Positions 11,600 through 22,932 are shown, counted from the stretch's first letter. The stretch is 64,000 nt of DNA from Asterias rubens (GCF_902459465.1 NC_047065.1:11518170-11582169), one strand, 5' to 3'. Numbers and translations are program-made. The notes: generated by a model from the sequence alone, not told the origin.

Positions 11600-14010
11600 T
11601 GATTTCATTTCATTTCATTTCATTGATTAATTTCACAGGCAAAAATTCAAGCATAGACAATAAGAACAGTAAGAAAACAAAGACACGAACATACAATACA
11701 ATAACAAAAAAAGCAGCACCCCTGAAGGATTTTAAAAAAGTAAACTAAATTACTATCTAGTTAATCTCCTACAATTTACGAAGAGACAAAAAGGGACATT
11801 ACAGATGGACATTATTAAAACATGGCATACAGTATAAAAATATAGAACTATACAAGCAGTTAAAACTATAAAAGCACTAATGGGCATTAAAAATACAAAA
11901 TCGTTAAAAGAGAGATTCTAGTTAATTATGCAAAAGCCACTATAAATTTGAGAAATAACAAACAGCAGCAAGGTATTTGAATGGGCAAGGCAACTAGAAA
12001 GTTAAACTGTTTTGGTCAAGGGGACCTCCTCACCAGGGACTAATAAATGATTCCTGAGGGAATTTGTGAAGGAGGATAAACTATGGATAATTGTATCTTT
12101 AATGCAGGCCGTAAGTTCGTCCCATAATCTAGGGAATCTGTGAAAAAGAGAATGATGGGCAGCATTGGAACGAGCCCGATGATGGACAAATTTAACAGAT
12201 TTGATATGTCTACAATTAATGGGAATTAGAGTGTCCGTGTCAATGTCAAATTTGTTATATAAACATTTAATAACAAACGTAATTGAAAGGAAATGAACCC
12301 TGTTGATTAAAAGAGGCAGACCCAGCTTGACACACCTGTCAGAATATTCAATTTCATTTACAGAATCAATTAAAACCCTTCTCGGCAGACCCAAACAAAA
12401 ACGGTTGAATCGCCTCTGTACCTTCTCTAGCGTTTTTTGCTGAGTCGAAAGAACAGGGCACCAGCAGACTGGAGCTGCGTATTCAAGTGTGGGTCTCCAA
12501 ATTTAGCGATAAAGTAAAGTCAGAATGTAAGGGTTTCTAGTTTTTACTACTCTACCAATAAATCCGTTGAGTCTAGTGGCTTTGGAACTGACTTTATTAA
12601 CATGTGTTTTCCAGCTTAAGTCCCTGGAGATAATAACACCCAAGTATTTGTAACTATCCACATTTTCCAAAGTATTTTCAGCAATTTTATACAGTGGTTT
12701 AGCAGGGTTTCTAGACCTGGTCACAGTAATTAATTTACACTTATTTGGGTTTAAAGACATACAGTTGAGATTACTCCAAGTGTTTATGTGTTGCAGGTCG
12801 TCCTGGAGTGCCACTTCATCATCTTGATTTGTAATGGCTCTGTACAAGACAGTGTCATCTGCATAGAATGCAAAATGGTAAATCAAAAGCAAAGATATTG
12901 AAAAGAATAGGTGCTAGAACAGCACCCTGTGGCACGCCAGAATGAACTGCAGCCCAGTCAGATGATGAATCCATAAACTGAACCCACTGTAATCTGTTTG
13001 AAAGATAAGACTTAAACCAGTGCAACATTGAGCCACAAATACCATATTTATGTAATTTGTTCAAAAGAACTGTGTGACTCACGCGATCAAAAGCTTTTGA
13101 CCAATCAAGAAATATAGCATCAATGCGGGGCGGTTTTGAAACATCAAGAGCATTTGCCCAGCTATGATAAAGAGTTGTCAATTGAGTAACACAAGATCTT
13201 TTAGGCAAGAAACCGTGTTGTGTGGGTGAGATTATCCCCCCTCTATACATGTGATTAATGAGATGTTTACAGATAATCCTTTCAAGAATTTTACCAACAA
13301 CAGAACATAGTGAGATGGGTCTATAATTCGACATAACATGAGCGTCCCCAGTTTTGAACAAAGGGACAAGATTTGCCAGTTTCCACTCATGCGGAACTAC
13401 ACCTGTGGCAAGTGACAAGTTTAAAAATTTCGCTAGTGGCTGGGCTAAACTCCCACAAGCTAGATTCAACAACATAGGAGATATATCGTCTGGCCCACAG
13501 GATTTGTGCATGTTAAGTTCTGAAAGGAGTTTTTTAACCTCAGCTGGGAAAATGTTACAACTGACGAAAACCGGAATTAACATGATCACAGGATATGTCA
13601 ATGATATTGTTAGAGTCACAGCTAAAATTACTTTGAAACATGAGATTGAAATTCTGAGCAATATTAACTGGATCATTGATGACACCATTATCAGTTTGAA
13701 AACTTGCAATCGTACTCTTACGGCGTTGAGGACTAACAAAGGACCAGAACTGTTTGGGATTATTTAAACAGTTCGTAGCCATGTCATTGATTAAAGCACA
13801 ATACGATTGTCTAGTACGATTGACAACCAACATCTGTTGGGCAAGACTTCTCTGCGCAAGCAACTCTTTATCAAAATAGAAAAATTAATTTGAAAAAGGG
13901 GGTCAAAGACTACACCTAGGAAAGCCTCATAATGTTGCTCTAGTAAAGATCTGGGTTTTTTTATTATTTTTTGTTCGTCTTGTCCTGTATAGCGTTCCCA
14001 AATCAAGCAA
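11600..14010 (-). mobile_element. Second non-LTR retrotransposon, Jockey/CR1-like, frameshifted
   Basis: Minus-strand frames give, in order, a pre-RT region (13863-13555), the RT fingers/palm ('LVPLFKTGDAHVMSNYRPIS', 'GFLPKRSCVTQL', 'FLDWSKAFDRVSH', 'GVPQGAVLAPILFNIF'; 13739-12855), the YADD box with thumb (12892-12503) and a C-terminal region with 'RARSNAAHHSLFHRFPRLWDEL' (12394-12002). The RT and YADD parts lie in different frames around 12860-12890, and another break falls near 12450. The 3' end is marked by an ATGAA-type short repeat at 11608-11625. It differs clearly in sequence from the LINE at 9368-11030. Confidence 0.88.
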
Positions 14011-14714
14011 CGCTTATGGGATACAATTAGGCCTCATTTTAACATTTTAACTAACTGTCCTTATTTTATACATGTATACTATAACCAGTTAGGCTATATG
14101 CTCTTAGACTATAAGAAGGTACGCAACGACACAGGATTGATGGTTGAAGTTACTTTTAATGTACGACTGTTGGCGGAGGCTCTCACTGTGCTGAACTTGA
14201 AATTACACGGGTTTATAAAGGAAAGAGCAAGATGCTTTCTTACACAAATTGTAACCATATAAGGGATTGTTTCCTACTTCATTAAAGGGACATTTGAATA
14301 ATTATACATACAGAATTATACATAGGCCCTACATGATTATGTTTGGCTGGATTAAGAAGGGGGCCGTACTAAACAAATGAGAGTGTGGACGATTGCCCCA
14401 TATTTGGACTTGTCTGTGCACTGACCACTACTTCTGTCATTGCTTAGGAATGTGCAAGATGGTAGAGCTGGCCCTTCCCAGACTGGCCTCACACTCACTC
14501 CATTGTAATGACTAAGAACAAAGAACTGATTATAAGGTGTATATGGTAAAGAAACACTGCCATCAGAATATTAATATTTTACAGTAGTTTATAAAATGGC
14601 ACCGGTGATAATACCATTCGTGCATTGTGTGTGTTTTGAGTAAATACCAATAGTGTCCAGGTGCCTTCATAAAAAAAATATATAAAAATAAAAAAAATAT
14701 CAAAGAGGTAGTTC
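14011..14714. other. Downstream flank of the methyltransferase gene
   Basis: No coding exon was recognised. The part next to 14715 is the presumed 3' untranslated region of the minus-strand methyltransferase. A fragment of the family A right end ('accaatagtgtccaggtgcc') lies at 14645-14665, followed by an A-rich run. Confidence 0.4.
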
Positions 14715-17700
14715 TCAGGTAGACATCTTAGTAACGATAACTGCATCTCGATCATTATTCATGACGATTTTTCTTCCGTCTTTTTTGGTGCACTCGCTAC
14801 TTGCCAAGTACTCCATCGCCTCCTTGTACTGCGAGGGTGTGGCCGTCTTCCTGAAACCCTTCAACTGGACTAGGAAGTCGCGGAATAGTTCCCCGTCTTC
14901 TGACGTCTCGTTGAAGCACTCCGTGATATCCACTTCGGAGTTTCGGTGAATCTGGACGCACGGGATGTCACGGGCCTCGAACGGGCGGCGGATGTGAGCG
15001 GAGCTAATGTACCGTAGACTCTGCTTCAACAACCCGGGAAGGCGGTTCAAAAAGTTTGAGAAGCCACTTTGGTCTGCATAATATCAAGGTAATTATGAAG
15101 AGAAAAAAAACTTTAATTATTAAGTACTGTTAATTTATTGGAACTGTTTGTTGGAACACAGACAGTACCTCAGCAATAAACGACTGTCGTCGATTTCACA
15201 AAGAGTTGGGACTCGTCTTATCTCGAGTTAGGACGAGTAACTCGTCCTAACTTAGGATTAATCCTAAGGTCTGCATGCTACAGTGCAGGGTCGGGACTCG
15301 TCCTAAGTCCTAAGATTAGTCTTAAGTTAGGAAGAGTTTTGTGAAATCGACGGCAGGCCTCTCCCAATAGTGGCAGGCACCCTTTTGGTTGTGACGTTTA
15401 GGGCTGGGGGGGTATCAAAAGCAAAGCCTGGTACAAAGGTACGACGGTTCCACTTTATCACTAGGTTAGATCTGAGTAAATGTTTTTTTTTTAGCATTCG
15501 ATGTATACTTAGACATTGTACAACAATGTTGACGTTTCTTCATCCATGGTGCAACACGCAACACAACACAACACGACACGCCACACCACGGCACACATCG
15601 CCATACCAGCCACGACACATTACCCTCGAACCGCCACGCTACACCAAGCCACGCCACACCACGACGACACGACACACCACGCCCCACCACGCCAAACCAC
15701 GCATTACCACAACACGACACGGCACGACACAACACAGCGTAATGTAATTTACGTTACGTAATGTAACGTAACATTACACAGCGTAACATAACGTAAAACA
15801 CCGTAATGTAACGTAATGAAACGTAACGTAACGTAATGAAGCATTACGATGCGCATTTACCATGTGCGTGGATACTCGAGTGCGCTCGACTCTCGGACAT
15901 GAATATGTATGAGGTATAGAACTATAGTTATTTTGAAGCGAATTTTCCACGAATTTGATTTTGAGACCTCAAGTTTAGATTTTGAGGTCTCGAAATCAAG
16001 CATCAGAAAGCACCCAACTTCGCGTGACAAGGGTGTTTTTTCTTTCATTACTATCTCGCAACTAAAAGTTAAAAGCTAAAAGTTTCACAGGTTTGTTATT
16101 TTATGCATATTATGTTGAGATACACCCAGTGTGAAGACTAGTCTTTGACAATTACCAATTAGTGTCCAGTGTCTTTAAAGAATTTGGGTACTTTTTCAAA
16201 ATGTCCACAGATTTACATTAAACTTACACGGTTTGAAGATAATGATAGTGGAAAGCTTCCCTTCAAATTACTGAGGTGGTGTAGTTTTGGAGAAATGAGT
16301 AAAACAATGTCATGAAAATACGTTTTTACATGCTTAAAATAATTTTCGTCTCATGATCTGTGAAACGAAAATTATTTTCATGACATTGTTTTACTCATTT
16401 CCCAAAAACTATAGCACCCCAGCATGTAAAATCTTCAGGGAAGCTTTCTACTATCATTATCTTCAAACTGTGTAAGTTTAGTGTAAATCTGTGGACATTG
16501 TGTTTTTGTCCTACAAAAAGTACATAGCCCATTTAAGCAGCTCTATGAAATTGGCCCCAGATGGCTGGGATTCAAACCAACGCTCGGATGACTGAGAACC
16601 ACCAGAAGTTGAATTCAATTCTCTATGATGATAACCACTCGGCCATGCCGCCCGATAAATATAAGATGCGTTCGTTTAGCTTCCCCGGGTCGACCCCGGT
16701 GTGTGGCGTTTTTTTTTCTTCCCAGGACGAATGTGTGCAGATAATTACCATAGTTCGTCCTGGAAAAAAAACCGCCACACACGTGGGTGTCATCACACAT
16801 AGAATCTACATAAACATCATAGGGTGTAAAGCCAGTGGACACTATTGATAATTACTCAAAATAATTATTAGCATAAAACCTTACTTGGTATCGAGTAATG
16901 GGGAGAGGTCGATAGTATAAAACATTGTGAAAAACGGATCCCTCTGAAGTCACATAGTTTTCGAGAAAGAAGTTATTTTGTGACGAATTTGACTTCAAGA
17001 CCTCAGATTTAGAATTTGAGGTCTCGAAATCAACGATCTGAACGTACACAACTTCGTGTGACAAGGGTTTTTTTCTTTCATTATTATCTTGCAACTTCGA
17101 CGACCAATTGAGCTAAAATTTTCATAGGTTTGTTATTTTATGCATAATGTATTTGACAATTACCATTAGTGTCCAGTTTTTTTCAAGAAATAACTGTTAT
17201 TTGCAAACCCTCACGGTGTACTTTTTGATTATTTTGTTGGTCTATATTTTGTTTTCAGATTATGGGTTCAGAGTTCGCGCTAGTAAAATTCAACCAGAGC
17301 AGTATTTAATTTCTAAAAAAAAGTGTCAACTTTTTGTTATTATTACCTGAGAGGATAATGACAAGCAATTTGCCACCAGGTTCCAGGAGATCGTACAGAT
17401 ACATCAAGGAACTGTCTACGTCCTCAACGTGGTACATGGAGTGAATAGTGCTTATGAAATGAAACTTGGTTCCAACTCCGTCAGTATCTCTGTATTGTTC
17501 AAGGGTTTGCTGTCGCCAGTCAAACTTCACACCTTGTAGTTCGTGTCCCTTGGATTGGACCAGTGCTTTGTACTTGATGATTTGATCTTCGGCAGGTTCA
17601 ACTACACGGTTAGTGATGATCGGATATTTCTTCAGGAGTGCAGTCAAAAATGGATAATCCACTTCCCCTTAAAAAAAAAATTCCAAAGTAATGTTAGAGT

Positions 17701-20645
17701 GACACGTTGCCTTCGTCTATGAAAAGCGTTTGGTTAGAAAGATGTACCCACACAATATGCCTCAAAATTGCGTGGGATTTCTTTTACTTTGCGAACTATA
17801 ATTAGGGGTCACAATGTTGGAAGCGCTTTGACAGTGTGAACAGCGCTTATATATCAAAAACAGGTCAATCACGGTCGGCCATTTTAGGGAGTCAAACTTG
17901 GTGTGCCGTGTATAGTTCACGACGTAAAGGGAAAACCACGCAATTTTGAAGTACAGTTGTGTGGATCATCACTATTATTACTTTAAAAAACAACCTTCCA
18001 ACCATAATAATTGTATTTTGTAACAAACGGTTTCCAACACTTTTTATAGACCAACTCGTCCGATCCAATGCAACGTGTCCTTTAAGGATAATATTATAGC
18101 GCATTTTGCAGTAATGACTCAGAGGAAGAAGCTGGGATGATGGGGATGCACACGTCATGGATCAAAACCAAGATCCAGAACTGTACCAGCCTCGGCCCAA
18201 ATCCCGCCTCAGTCACCGTTGAGGGCAACTCTGTCGAATTCACACAGAACTCCAGGTATCTCGGCTGTGACATCCATTCCTCAGGCTACTCCTCCCCCGA
18301 CATTCTCCGCACCTTGGGCTTGCCTCATTCACCTTTGGGCAACTAGATCGTGTCTGGAGAAACAAACGCCTCAAGCTCACAACCAAGCTGAGGGTATTTA
18401 CGACCTGTGTCCTCCCCGTCCTACTCTACGGCTCAGGAACATGGACACTCCGAGCTGATGACACACGGAGGCTCCAAGCCTTCAGCCTCAGGTGTCAACG
18501 TCGCATTCTCGGTATCCGGTGGTCTGATTTCATCACCAACGCAACAATCTCGGAGACCACCGGCATCGAGGATATCCGTGTGACTATCTCCCGGAGACGT
18601 CATTCCCTCTTTGGCCATGTCAGACGGCTCCCAGAAGATACACCTGCCCATGTGGCCCTCAGGCTGAGCGTCGAAGCACGGGGAGGATCCCGCCCCTGCA
18701 CAGCCTGGTACAGGCCAAGAGGTCGTCCTCGCAGCACCTGGGTCGGCCAACTCGAAGCGGACTTCGAGTCCCAGGCTGGGCAGCTGTGGCAATCCGCAGC
18801 AGAGCGCATTGGTTGGGCGGCTCTACGTCCCCCTTGATGGATCAAGAGAATAATGATGGTGATGATGATGACTCAAAGCGCATTACAATAGGGACCTTTA
18901 GATTCGAGTGAACGTGGACCTCGTTCACGTCGACCACGGTTGTGGTTTTTTCTAAGTGACGTCATAACCATAGTTTTGGGGTCGCGGCTCTATGGGGCGC
19001 CAAATGCAATTTTTTTTATTAAACGCAATTATTAACATATAATTCATAATACAACACATAGTTTATTATTCATCGATTATTAATTTTGACCTTTATTTAC
19101 ATATAATAAATTTAAAACCACACAATTATACATAAGCTTTGCAAGGGTGATGACACACACCGCAAGACAGTCCAACCCTTTGAACCAAACGTAAACACTG
19201 GTGTTGAATAGCTTAGCATTACCCTCTATTTTACTTCAGCTAAAGAATTTATTTTGTACATTTATTTTCTGTAAAATAAAGTGTAAAATAAAACGTTTTA
19301 ATTTATTTCTGATATATGTATTGAACATCAATAAAATGTGTTTTGTTTATTCCCGACATATCTGACTTGCGTAATTAGCGAATAAGTCATGCCCCCCCCT
19401 TTGTGGATTGTTACCGCCCCTACCATCGATGTCACGTCGGGAATTCAAACATATCGTCGGCAAAAAGAGTCTGGTCCCTGACTACACGCGCCTAGGTACC
19501 AGGCCACACTGTGCACACGTCTCTATATGCACACAGCCGGGGGGCCCGACGGCTCGGGTTACCGACATGACGTCACGTTTATGTAAATTAAGGCTCACTT
19601 TTTGGGGCGGGGTGGGTTCCCTAATCTCTTGAAAACCATTTTTAAAATACTTGCGCATTTAATAAAAAATATAAAAAAAAGATTTCAGGTTTAAAAAGTC
19701 ATGTTTAATCGTTTAAATGAATAAAAAAAACACTGCACTGCAGCCACCCTTTAATGACCAAATTCATTCAACGTGAACACACCCACTAAGAAAATTGTTA
19801 ACTAGACCTTTCCCGTAATTAAAAGAGCTACTGCATCTCTGTTGAACTCCTTTCCTGCTACACGTTTCCCTCCATCCTCCTACAATCTATGTTAAAGGCA
19901 GTGGACACTATTGGTAATTACTCAAAATAGTTATTAGCATAAAACTTTTCTTGGTAACGAGTAATGGGGAGAGGTTGATAGTATAAAACATTGTGAGAAA
20001 CGGCTCCCTCTGAAGTAACGTAGTTTTCGAGAAAGAAGTAATTTTCCACGAATTTGATTTCAAGACCTCAAGTTTAGAATTTGTTGTCCCGAAATCAAGC
20101 ATCTGAAAGCACACAACTTCGTGTGACAATGGTGTTTGTTCTTTCATAGTTATCATACCACTCCGACGGCCAATTGAGCTAAAATTTTCACAGGTTTGTT
20201 ATTTAATGCATAAATGAGATACACCAAGTGAGCAGACTGGTCTTTGACATTTACCAATAGTGTCCAGTGTCTTTATGGGGAATATCAATTCTACCTTCAG
20301 CTCCCCTGTTCTTTTTCTCATAAAAAAAAGTATTCTTCTTGTAGCCACATAAGAGTGGCTTTTAGCCTTGTTTTAGGGCGAACTTGCAAAAAAAATTAAA
20401 ATTAAAAATATAAAATTTGGTTGTCATTTGTTTTCTTGCATACCCGATCCACTGCCGATTCCAAAGACACGGAGCTGTTTATCTCGATCCAAGTTCGGGA
20501 GATGTGGAACGATGTTGTCTAGGAGCACAGTGTTGGTCCATGTTTCCTGCATTGCATATTTGGCCGAATAAGAATTGAACGTCTGGAACGACTTCAGATA
20601 GTGTTTCTGATCGTCAAACAAATGTAGTAGTTTTGACTCCGCCAT
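14715..20645 (-). CDS. Histamine N-methyltransferase-like SAM methyltransferase, 3 exons, complete
   Basis: Exons, in minus-strand order: 20645-20444, 17667-17347 and 15073-14715. All junctions are GT-AG and the phases match, giving 293 residues, close to the usual HNMT length of about 292. HNMT transfers a methyl group from SAM to the imidazole ring of histamine in the cytosol. The start region 'LLHLFDDQKHYLKSFQTFNS' and SAM motif I 'FGIGSGSG' (about residues 61-68) lie in exon 1. 'FHFISTIHSMYHVED' and 'LLEPGGKLLVIILS' (motifs IV-VI region) lie in exon 2. The C-terminal part with 'FRDFLVQL' and a terminal 'AVIVTK' lies in exon 3. There is no signal peptide or membrane segment. Echinoderms may have several paralogues with other small amine substrates, so the substrate is inferred. 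Introns carry repeats A, C, D and H plus a LINE fragment. A Penelope-like remnant begins about 115 bp upstream of the ATG. Confidence 0.93.
15186..15355. repeat. Family D palindromic repeat in methyltransferase intron 2
   Basis: Nearly identical to 11416-11583: left end 'gtcgatttcacaaagagtt', right end 'gagttttgtgaaatcgac'. It lies about 115 bp upstream of the exon 3 acceptor. Confidence 0.8.
15540..15850. repeat. Low-complexity tract: CACGACA-rich then ACGTA-rich
   Basis: From 15548 to 15735 the plus strand is almost free of G outside CG steps and consists of variable ACACGAC/CCACGCC words. From 15738 to 15850 it changes abruptly to GTAACGTAATGTAACG-type words. The open frames across it are artefacts of the low complexity. 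Confidence 0.8.
15925..16185 (+). repeat. Family A MITE, partial copy
   Basis: It carries 'ttttccacgaatttgatttt', the internal hairpin arms 'gagacctcaag' and 'gaggtctcgaaatcaagc', 'cgtgacaagggtg' and the right end 'attagtgtccagtgtcttta'. The left third is missing. Confidence 0.75.
16195..16530. mobile_element. Family J palindromic element
   Basis: The left half ('tgtccacagattta', 'ataatgatagtggaaagctt', 'gagtaaaacaatgtcatgaa') is mirrored by the right half ('ttcatgacattgttttactc', 'aagctttctactatcattat', 'taaatctgtggaca'). The centre is near 16355. It is non-coding. A second copy lies at 50455-50870. Confidence 0.8.
16560..16652 (-). repeat. tRNA-like sequence, probable SINE head (class II tRNA type)
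   Basis: On the minus strand it reads 'GGCATGGCCGAGTGGTTA' (box A-like), a long variable region, then 'GTTGGTTTGAATCCCA' (box B-like). The layout resembles a serine or leucine tRNA, but the anticodon stem is not convincing. It is better regarded as a tRNA-derived SINE head or pseudogene than as a working tRNA. Confidence 0.6.
16667..16795. mobile_element. Family H hairpin MITE, copy missing the outer right end
   Basis: 'tgcgttcgtttagcttcccc', 'gtcgaccccggtgtgtggcg' and the complementary 'aaccgccacacacg' fold back. The right terminus is lost. It sits in methyltransferase intron 2. Confidence 0.75.
16828..17185 (+). repeat. Family A MITE in methyltransferase intron 2
   Basis: Left end 'agccagtggacactattgat'; right end 'caattaccattagtgtccag'. 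The internal hairpin ('gacctcagatttag', 'aatttgaggtctcg') is intact. The right end stops about 160 bp from the exon 2 donor. Confidence 0.8.
17697..18088. repeat. Family C palindromic repeat, diverged copy
   Basis: The family skeleton is recognisable: 'gtgacacgttgcct', 'aaaagcgtttggttagaaag', 'acacaatatgcctcaaaatt' on the left, and the complementary 'gtggatcatcactattatta' and 'caacgtgtcctttaa' on the right. It lies in methyltransferase intron 1, 30 bp upstream of the exon 2 acceptor. Confidence 0.65.
18130..18870 (+). mobile_element. Non-LTR retrotransposon 3' fragment, RT C-terminal region
   Basis: Frames in sequence show 'SRYLGCDIHSSGYSSPDILR', 'RRLQAFSLRCQRRILGI', 'RRRHSLFGHVRRLPED', 'HVALRL' and 'RPRGRPRSTWVGQLEAD', the conserved tail seen after the polymerase in several LINE groups. 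It ends in a GATGATGATGA run at 18852-18870, a simple-repeat tail. Frameshifts occur near 18340 and 18440. It is unusually GC-rich (clearly above its neighbours), which suggests a younger insertion or a different source family. Confidence 0.8.
18880..19890. other. Intron sequence without recognised gene
   Basis: This is part of methyltransferase intron 1. It is AT-rich except for a GC-richer part at 19430-19570. No coding exon or known repeat family was identified. 'attcgagtgaacgtggacct' at the left and 'caacgtgaacacaccc' near 19770 may be remnants of an inverted-end element. Confidence 0.35.
19893..20275 (+). repeat. Family A MITE, near full length
   Basis: Left end 'aaaggcagtggacactattg' and right end 'ccaatagtgtccagtgtctt' form the terminal inverted repeat. 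The internal hairpin is partly decayed ('gaatttgttgtcccg' in place of the usual arm). It lies about 170 bp downstream of methyltransferase exon 1. Confidence 0.85.
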
Positions 20646-20760
20646 AGTACCGTTGTCTGGCTCACTCTCCCCTCTCTCACCCTATCAATCTCTCTCTCTC
20701 TCTATCCCACGACGTCTGTGCGCGACTGGGTTGACTGGGTCCTATGGCATGCTATTGTTA
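20646..20760 (-). promoter_or_regulatory. Presumed methyltransferase 5' UTR / proximal promoter
   Basis: Only about 115 bp separate the ATG from the Penelope-like remnant. The segment contains a CT microsatellite (about 20687-20704) and no TATA box that could be identified with confidence. Assignment rests on position only. Confidence 0.35.
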
Positions 20761-22050
20761 TTTAGGGATAAAAAGGGTTCAAAATGCACCCGACGGGAAC
20801 CTCCTCACAACAATAGTATACAATGAGTGTCTCAGAGTGACCTTCATTCATCCTAACTGTTGAATGGGAAATGCTATTCCCCATGGGCGAATAGGTATTT
20901 TTGATCGCCGATGCGGATGGGAGTATTCCACCAATCAAAAATGACAAGGATCTGTATATCTGTTAATATAATATGTAATGAATAGGGTAGATGGCCTTAG
21001 CTTTCGATCCAATCCGGACCTTCTTCAGAGGCATAAAACAAGTACAAACAAATACATATCCATTTATAGAAAAAGGGAGAAAGGGATTAAGGAAAGGATC
21101 CAGAAAGAAGCGGGAAAATAACAGCCAATCAAAGTTCCTATTTCAGAAACAATATTGGTGGCTAAGAACCAATGGGAGTGAAGTGGCGAGGACAAAGGAT
21201 GTTTAGAATGAAAGGAAGGGTTACTGGACCATAAAAGTGGTAAAAGTATTGTTCGACAACAATGCAGGGAGACATGAAAGGGTAGGATTAGAGAGCAAGT
21301 TGCATCATGATGCAACTAACAATGGTCAATTAATAAGAATATCAAGATCAGCAAGATCAAAGGTATGATGATTTTAAAAATAGGTATGAGGGACCTGTGG
21401 AAAAAGGGGGGGGTTACTTACATCAGATAGTTACAGTGATGAATTTATAAAAACAACTTTAAACTAGGTTAATTTATACTTTATGTACAGAATATATACA
21501 ACATATAAGTTCTTAGGCAGAAGTGAAGTGGAGGGTAATGAGAAGTTATTTAACACCAGTGTTTATGTTAAGTCCAAAGGGTTTGACTGTCTTGAGTTGG
21601 TGAATCCAGTGTGATTCTCTATTCTTGCGGTGTGTGTCATCACCATTGCAAGCTTCAATCACCAGAAGTTCAACATCAATGACACTATGATTGGGGCTGT
21701 TGAAGTGGATAGAGACTGGGTACGGTTTCTTAGTCTTTATGGAAGAGACATGATTCGCAAAGCGAAGACTAAGTTTGGTCTTAGTCTCTCCCACATATTG
21801 TAGCCCACATCTCTTACATGATATGACATAGACTACATTAGACGTGCTGCATTCAGAGTCGGTCTTGATGTTGTATGAAGAGCATGTTATATAACTGATC
21901 CTTGTCATCTGATATGTGGAACTTACTTCACGTGACATTCGCTATTACTCCCATCCACACCGGCAATCAAAAAAGACCTATTCGCCCATGGGGAATAGCA
22001 TTTCCCATTCAACAGTTAGGATCATCCTTGTTCCCAATGCTTTTGAGCAG
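20760..22050 (-). mobile_element. Penelope-like element remnant with GIY-YIG endonuclease
   Basis: A minus-strand frame (21938-21546, about 130 residues) has 'CSTSNVVYVISCKRCGLQYV', 'GETKTKLSLRFANH' and a C-terminal 'KNRESHWIHQLKTVKPFGLN'. This is the CxxC-preceded GIY-YIG nuclease typical of Penelope-like retroelements. The reverse-transcriptase part is missing. Flanking copies of one terminal segment lie at 20840-20955 and, inverted, at 21895-22050. A hammerhead-like motif lies at 20983-21035. The element sits immediately upstream of the methyltransferase start codon. Confidence 0.85.
20983..21035 (-). ncRNA. Hammerhead-ribozyme-like motif of the Penelope-like element
   Basis: Read on the minus strand: CUGAAGA (fits CUGANGA), a 5-bp stem GGUCC/GGAUC with a 5-nt loop, then GAAA. 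Sequence before CUGAAGA (AUGCCU) can pair with the downstream AGGCCAU (with one bulged base), as stem I would. A normal stem III and the UH cleavage site are not evident (only GCUA between GAAA and stem I), so it may be degenerate or need dimerisation. A second copy at 49831-49883 differs within the stem II loop, consistent with selection on the stem. Penelope-like elements are known to carry hammerheads. Confidence 0.45.
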
Positions 22051-22240
22051 TACAGCCCTCAAGTTCTAAATCTGAGGTCTCGAAATCAAATTCGTGGAAA
22101 ATTACTTCTTTCTCGGAAACTATAGATGTCACTTCAGAGGGAGCTGTTTCTCACAATGTTTTATACTATCAAACTCGACACCAAGTAAGGTTTTATGCTG
22201 ATAATTGTTGACCAATAGTGTTCAGGGTCTTAAACACGTG
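22046..22240 (-). repeat. Family A MITE, truncated copy
   Basis: It begins inside the internal hairpin ('cctcaagttctaaatctgag', 'gtctcgaaatcaaattcgtg') and runs to 'ccaatagtgttcagggtctt'. Its junction with the Penelope-like flank is abrupt, so one insertion truncated the other. Confidence 0.75.
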
Positions 22241-22297
22241 TTTGTTTCTTGAATTCAATTTTTCATTTTGGAAAGTGCTCACCTATTATTCCTTGCC

Positions 22298-22880
22298 TTA
22301 AAGTCACCTGGAAGTGGTATTTTTTCGAAATAAAGCTTTTGTCACTAATATATGTGTTTTGATGAGTGGAATGTGAATAAACAGTTAACTAAGGTTTTAA
22401 AAAATCAGTTCCTATGTTATTTACAAATTTAAGAGTAGACCCCGACCCGAGAGGGCGCTGTTCGTGACGTCAATCGAGGCAGACTTTGCCTGTAATGCGT
22501 AGAGTAAACACAATTGCAAAGTACATGTACGAACCAAGTCGTGAGTTTGTACGTTTCAAATAAAAAAAAAATGTTTTTTTTCCGGCAATGCCGACCAGGT
22601 GGATTCTGCTGAATGCAGAAAAACACTTTTTGAAATGTACCAACTCACGACTTGGACGTACATGTACTTTGCATGTGTGTTTACTATACGCATTGCAGGC
22701 AAAGTCTGCCTCGATTGACGTCACCAAAGGGGTAGGCGGAGTCAGCCCCCAAACAACTTTATATATTTTTTAAACATATAAATCGTGACAAACAATTACT
22801 AAAAAAATTGTTTTATTGTTCGTAAACATATACTCTTATGTTTGAAAGAAACAAAATTATATTTCCAGGTGACTTTAAAG
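22298..22880. mobile_element. Family K palindromic element
   Basis: Outer ends: 'aaagtcacctggaagtggta' and 'tttccaggtgactttaa'. Inner arms 'gcagactttgcc' (22481) and 'ggcaaagtctgcc' (22697) flank 'gtacatgtac' palindromes and a centre near 22590. Further copies lie at 22933-23420 and 63826-64000. It is non-coding. Confidence 0.75.
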
Positions 22881-22932
22881 CATTATAGTGTCATACGCAT
22901 GAATGATCTCCGCTAAACGCATGAATGATCAC

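Noticed and set aside
15370..15760. Coding frames over 80 codons on both strands
   Set aside because: They run through the CACGACA low-complexity tract and show only its translated repetition.
18433..18845. Overlapping GC-rich open frames on the minus strand
   Set aside because: They are antisense shadows of the LINE C-terminal region on the plus strand.
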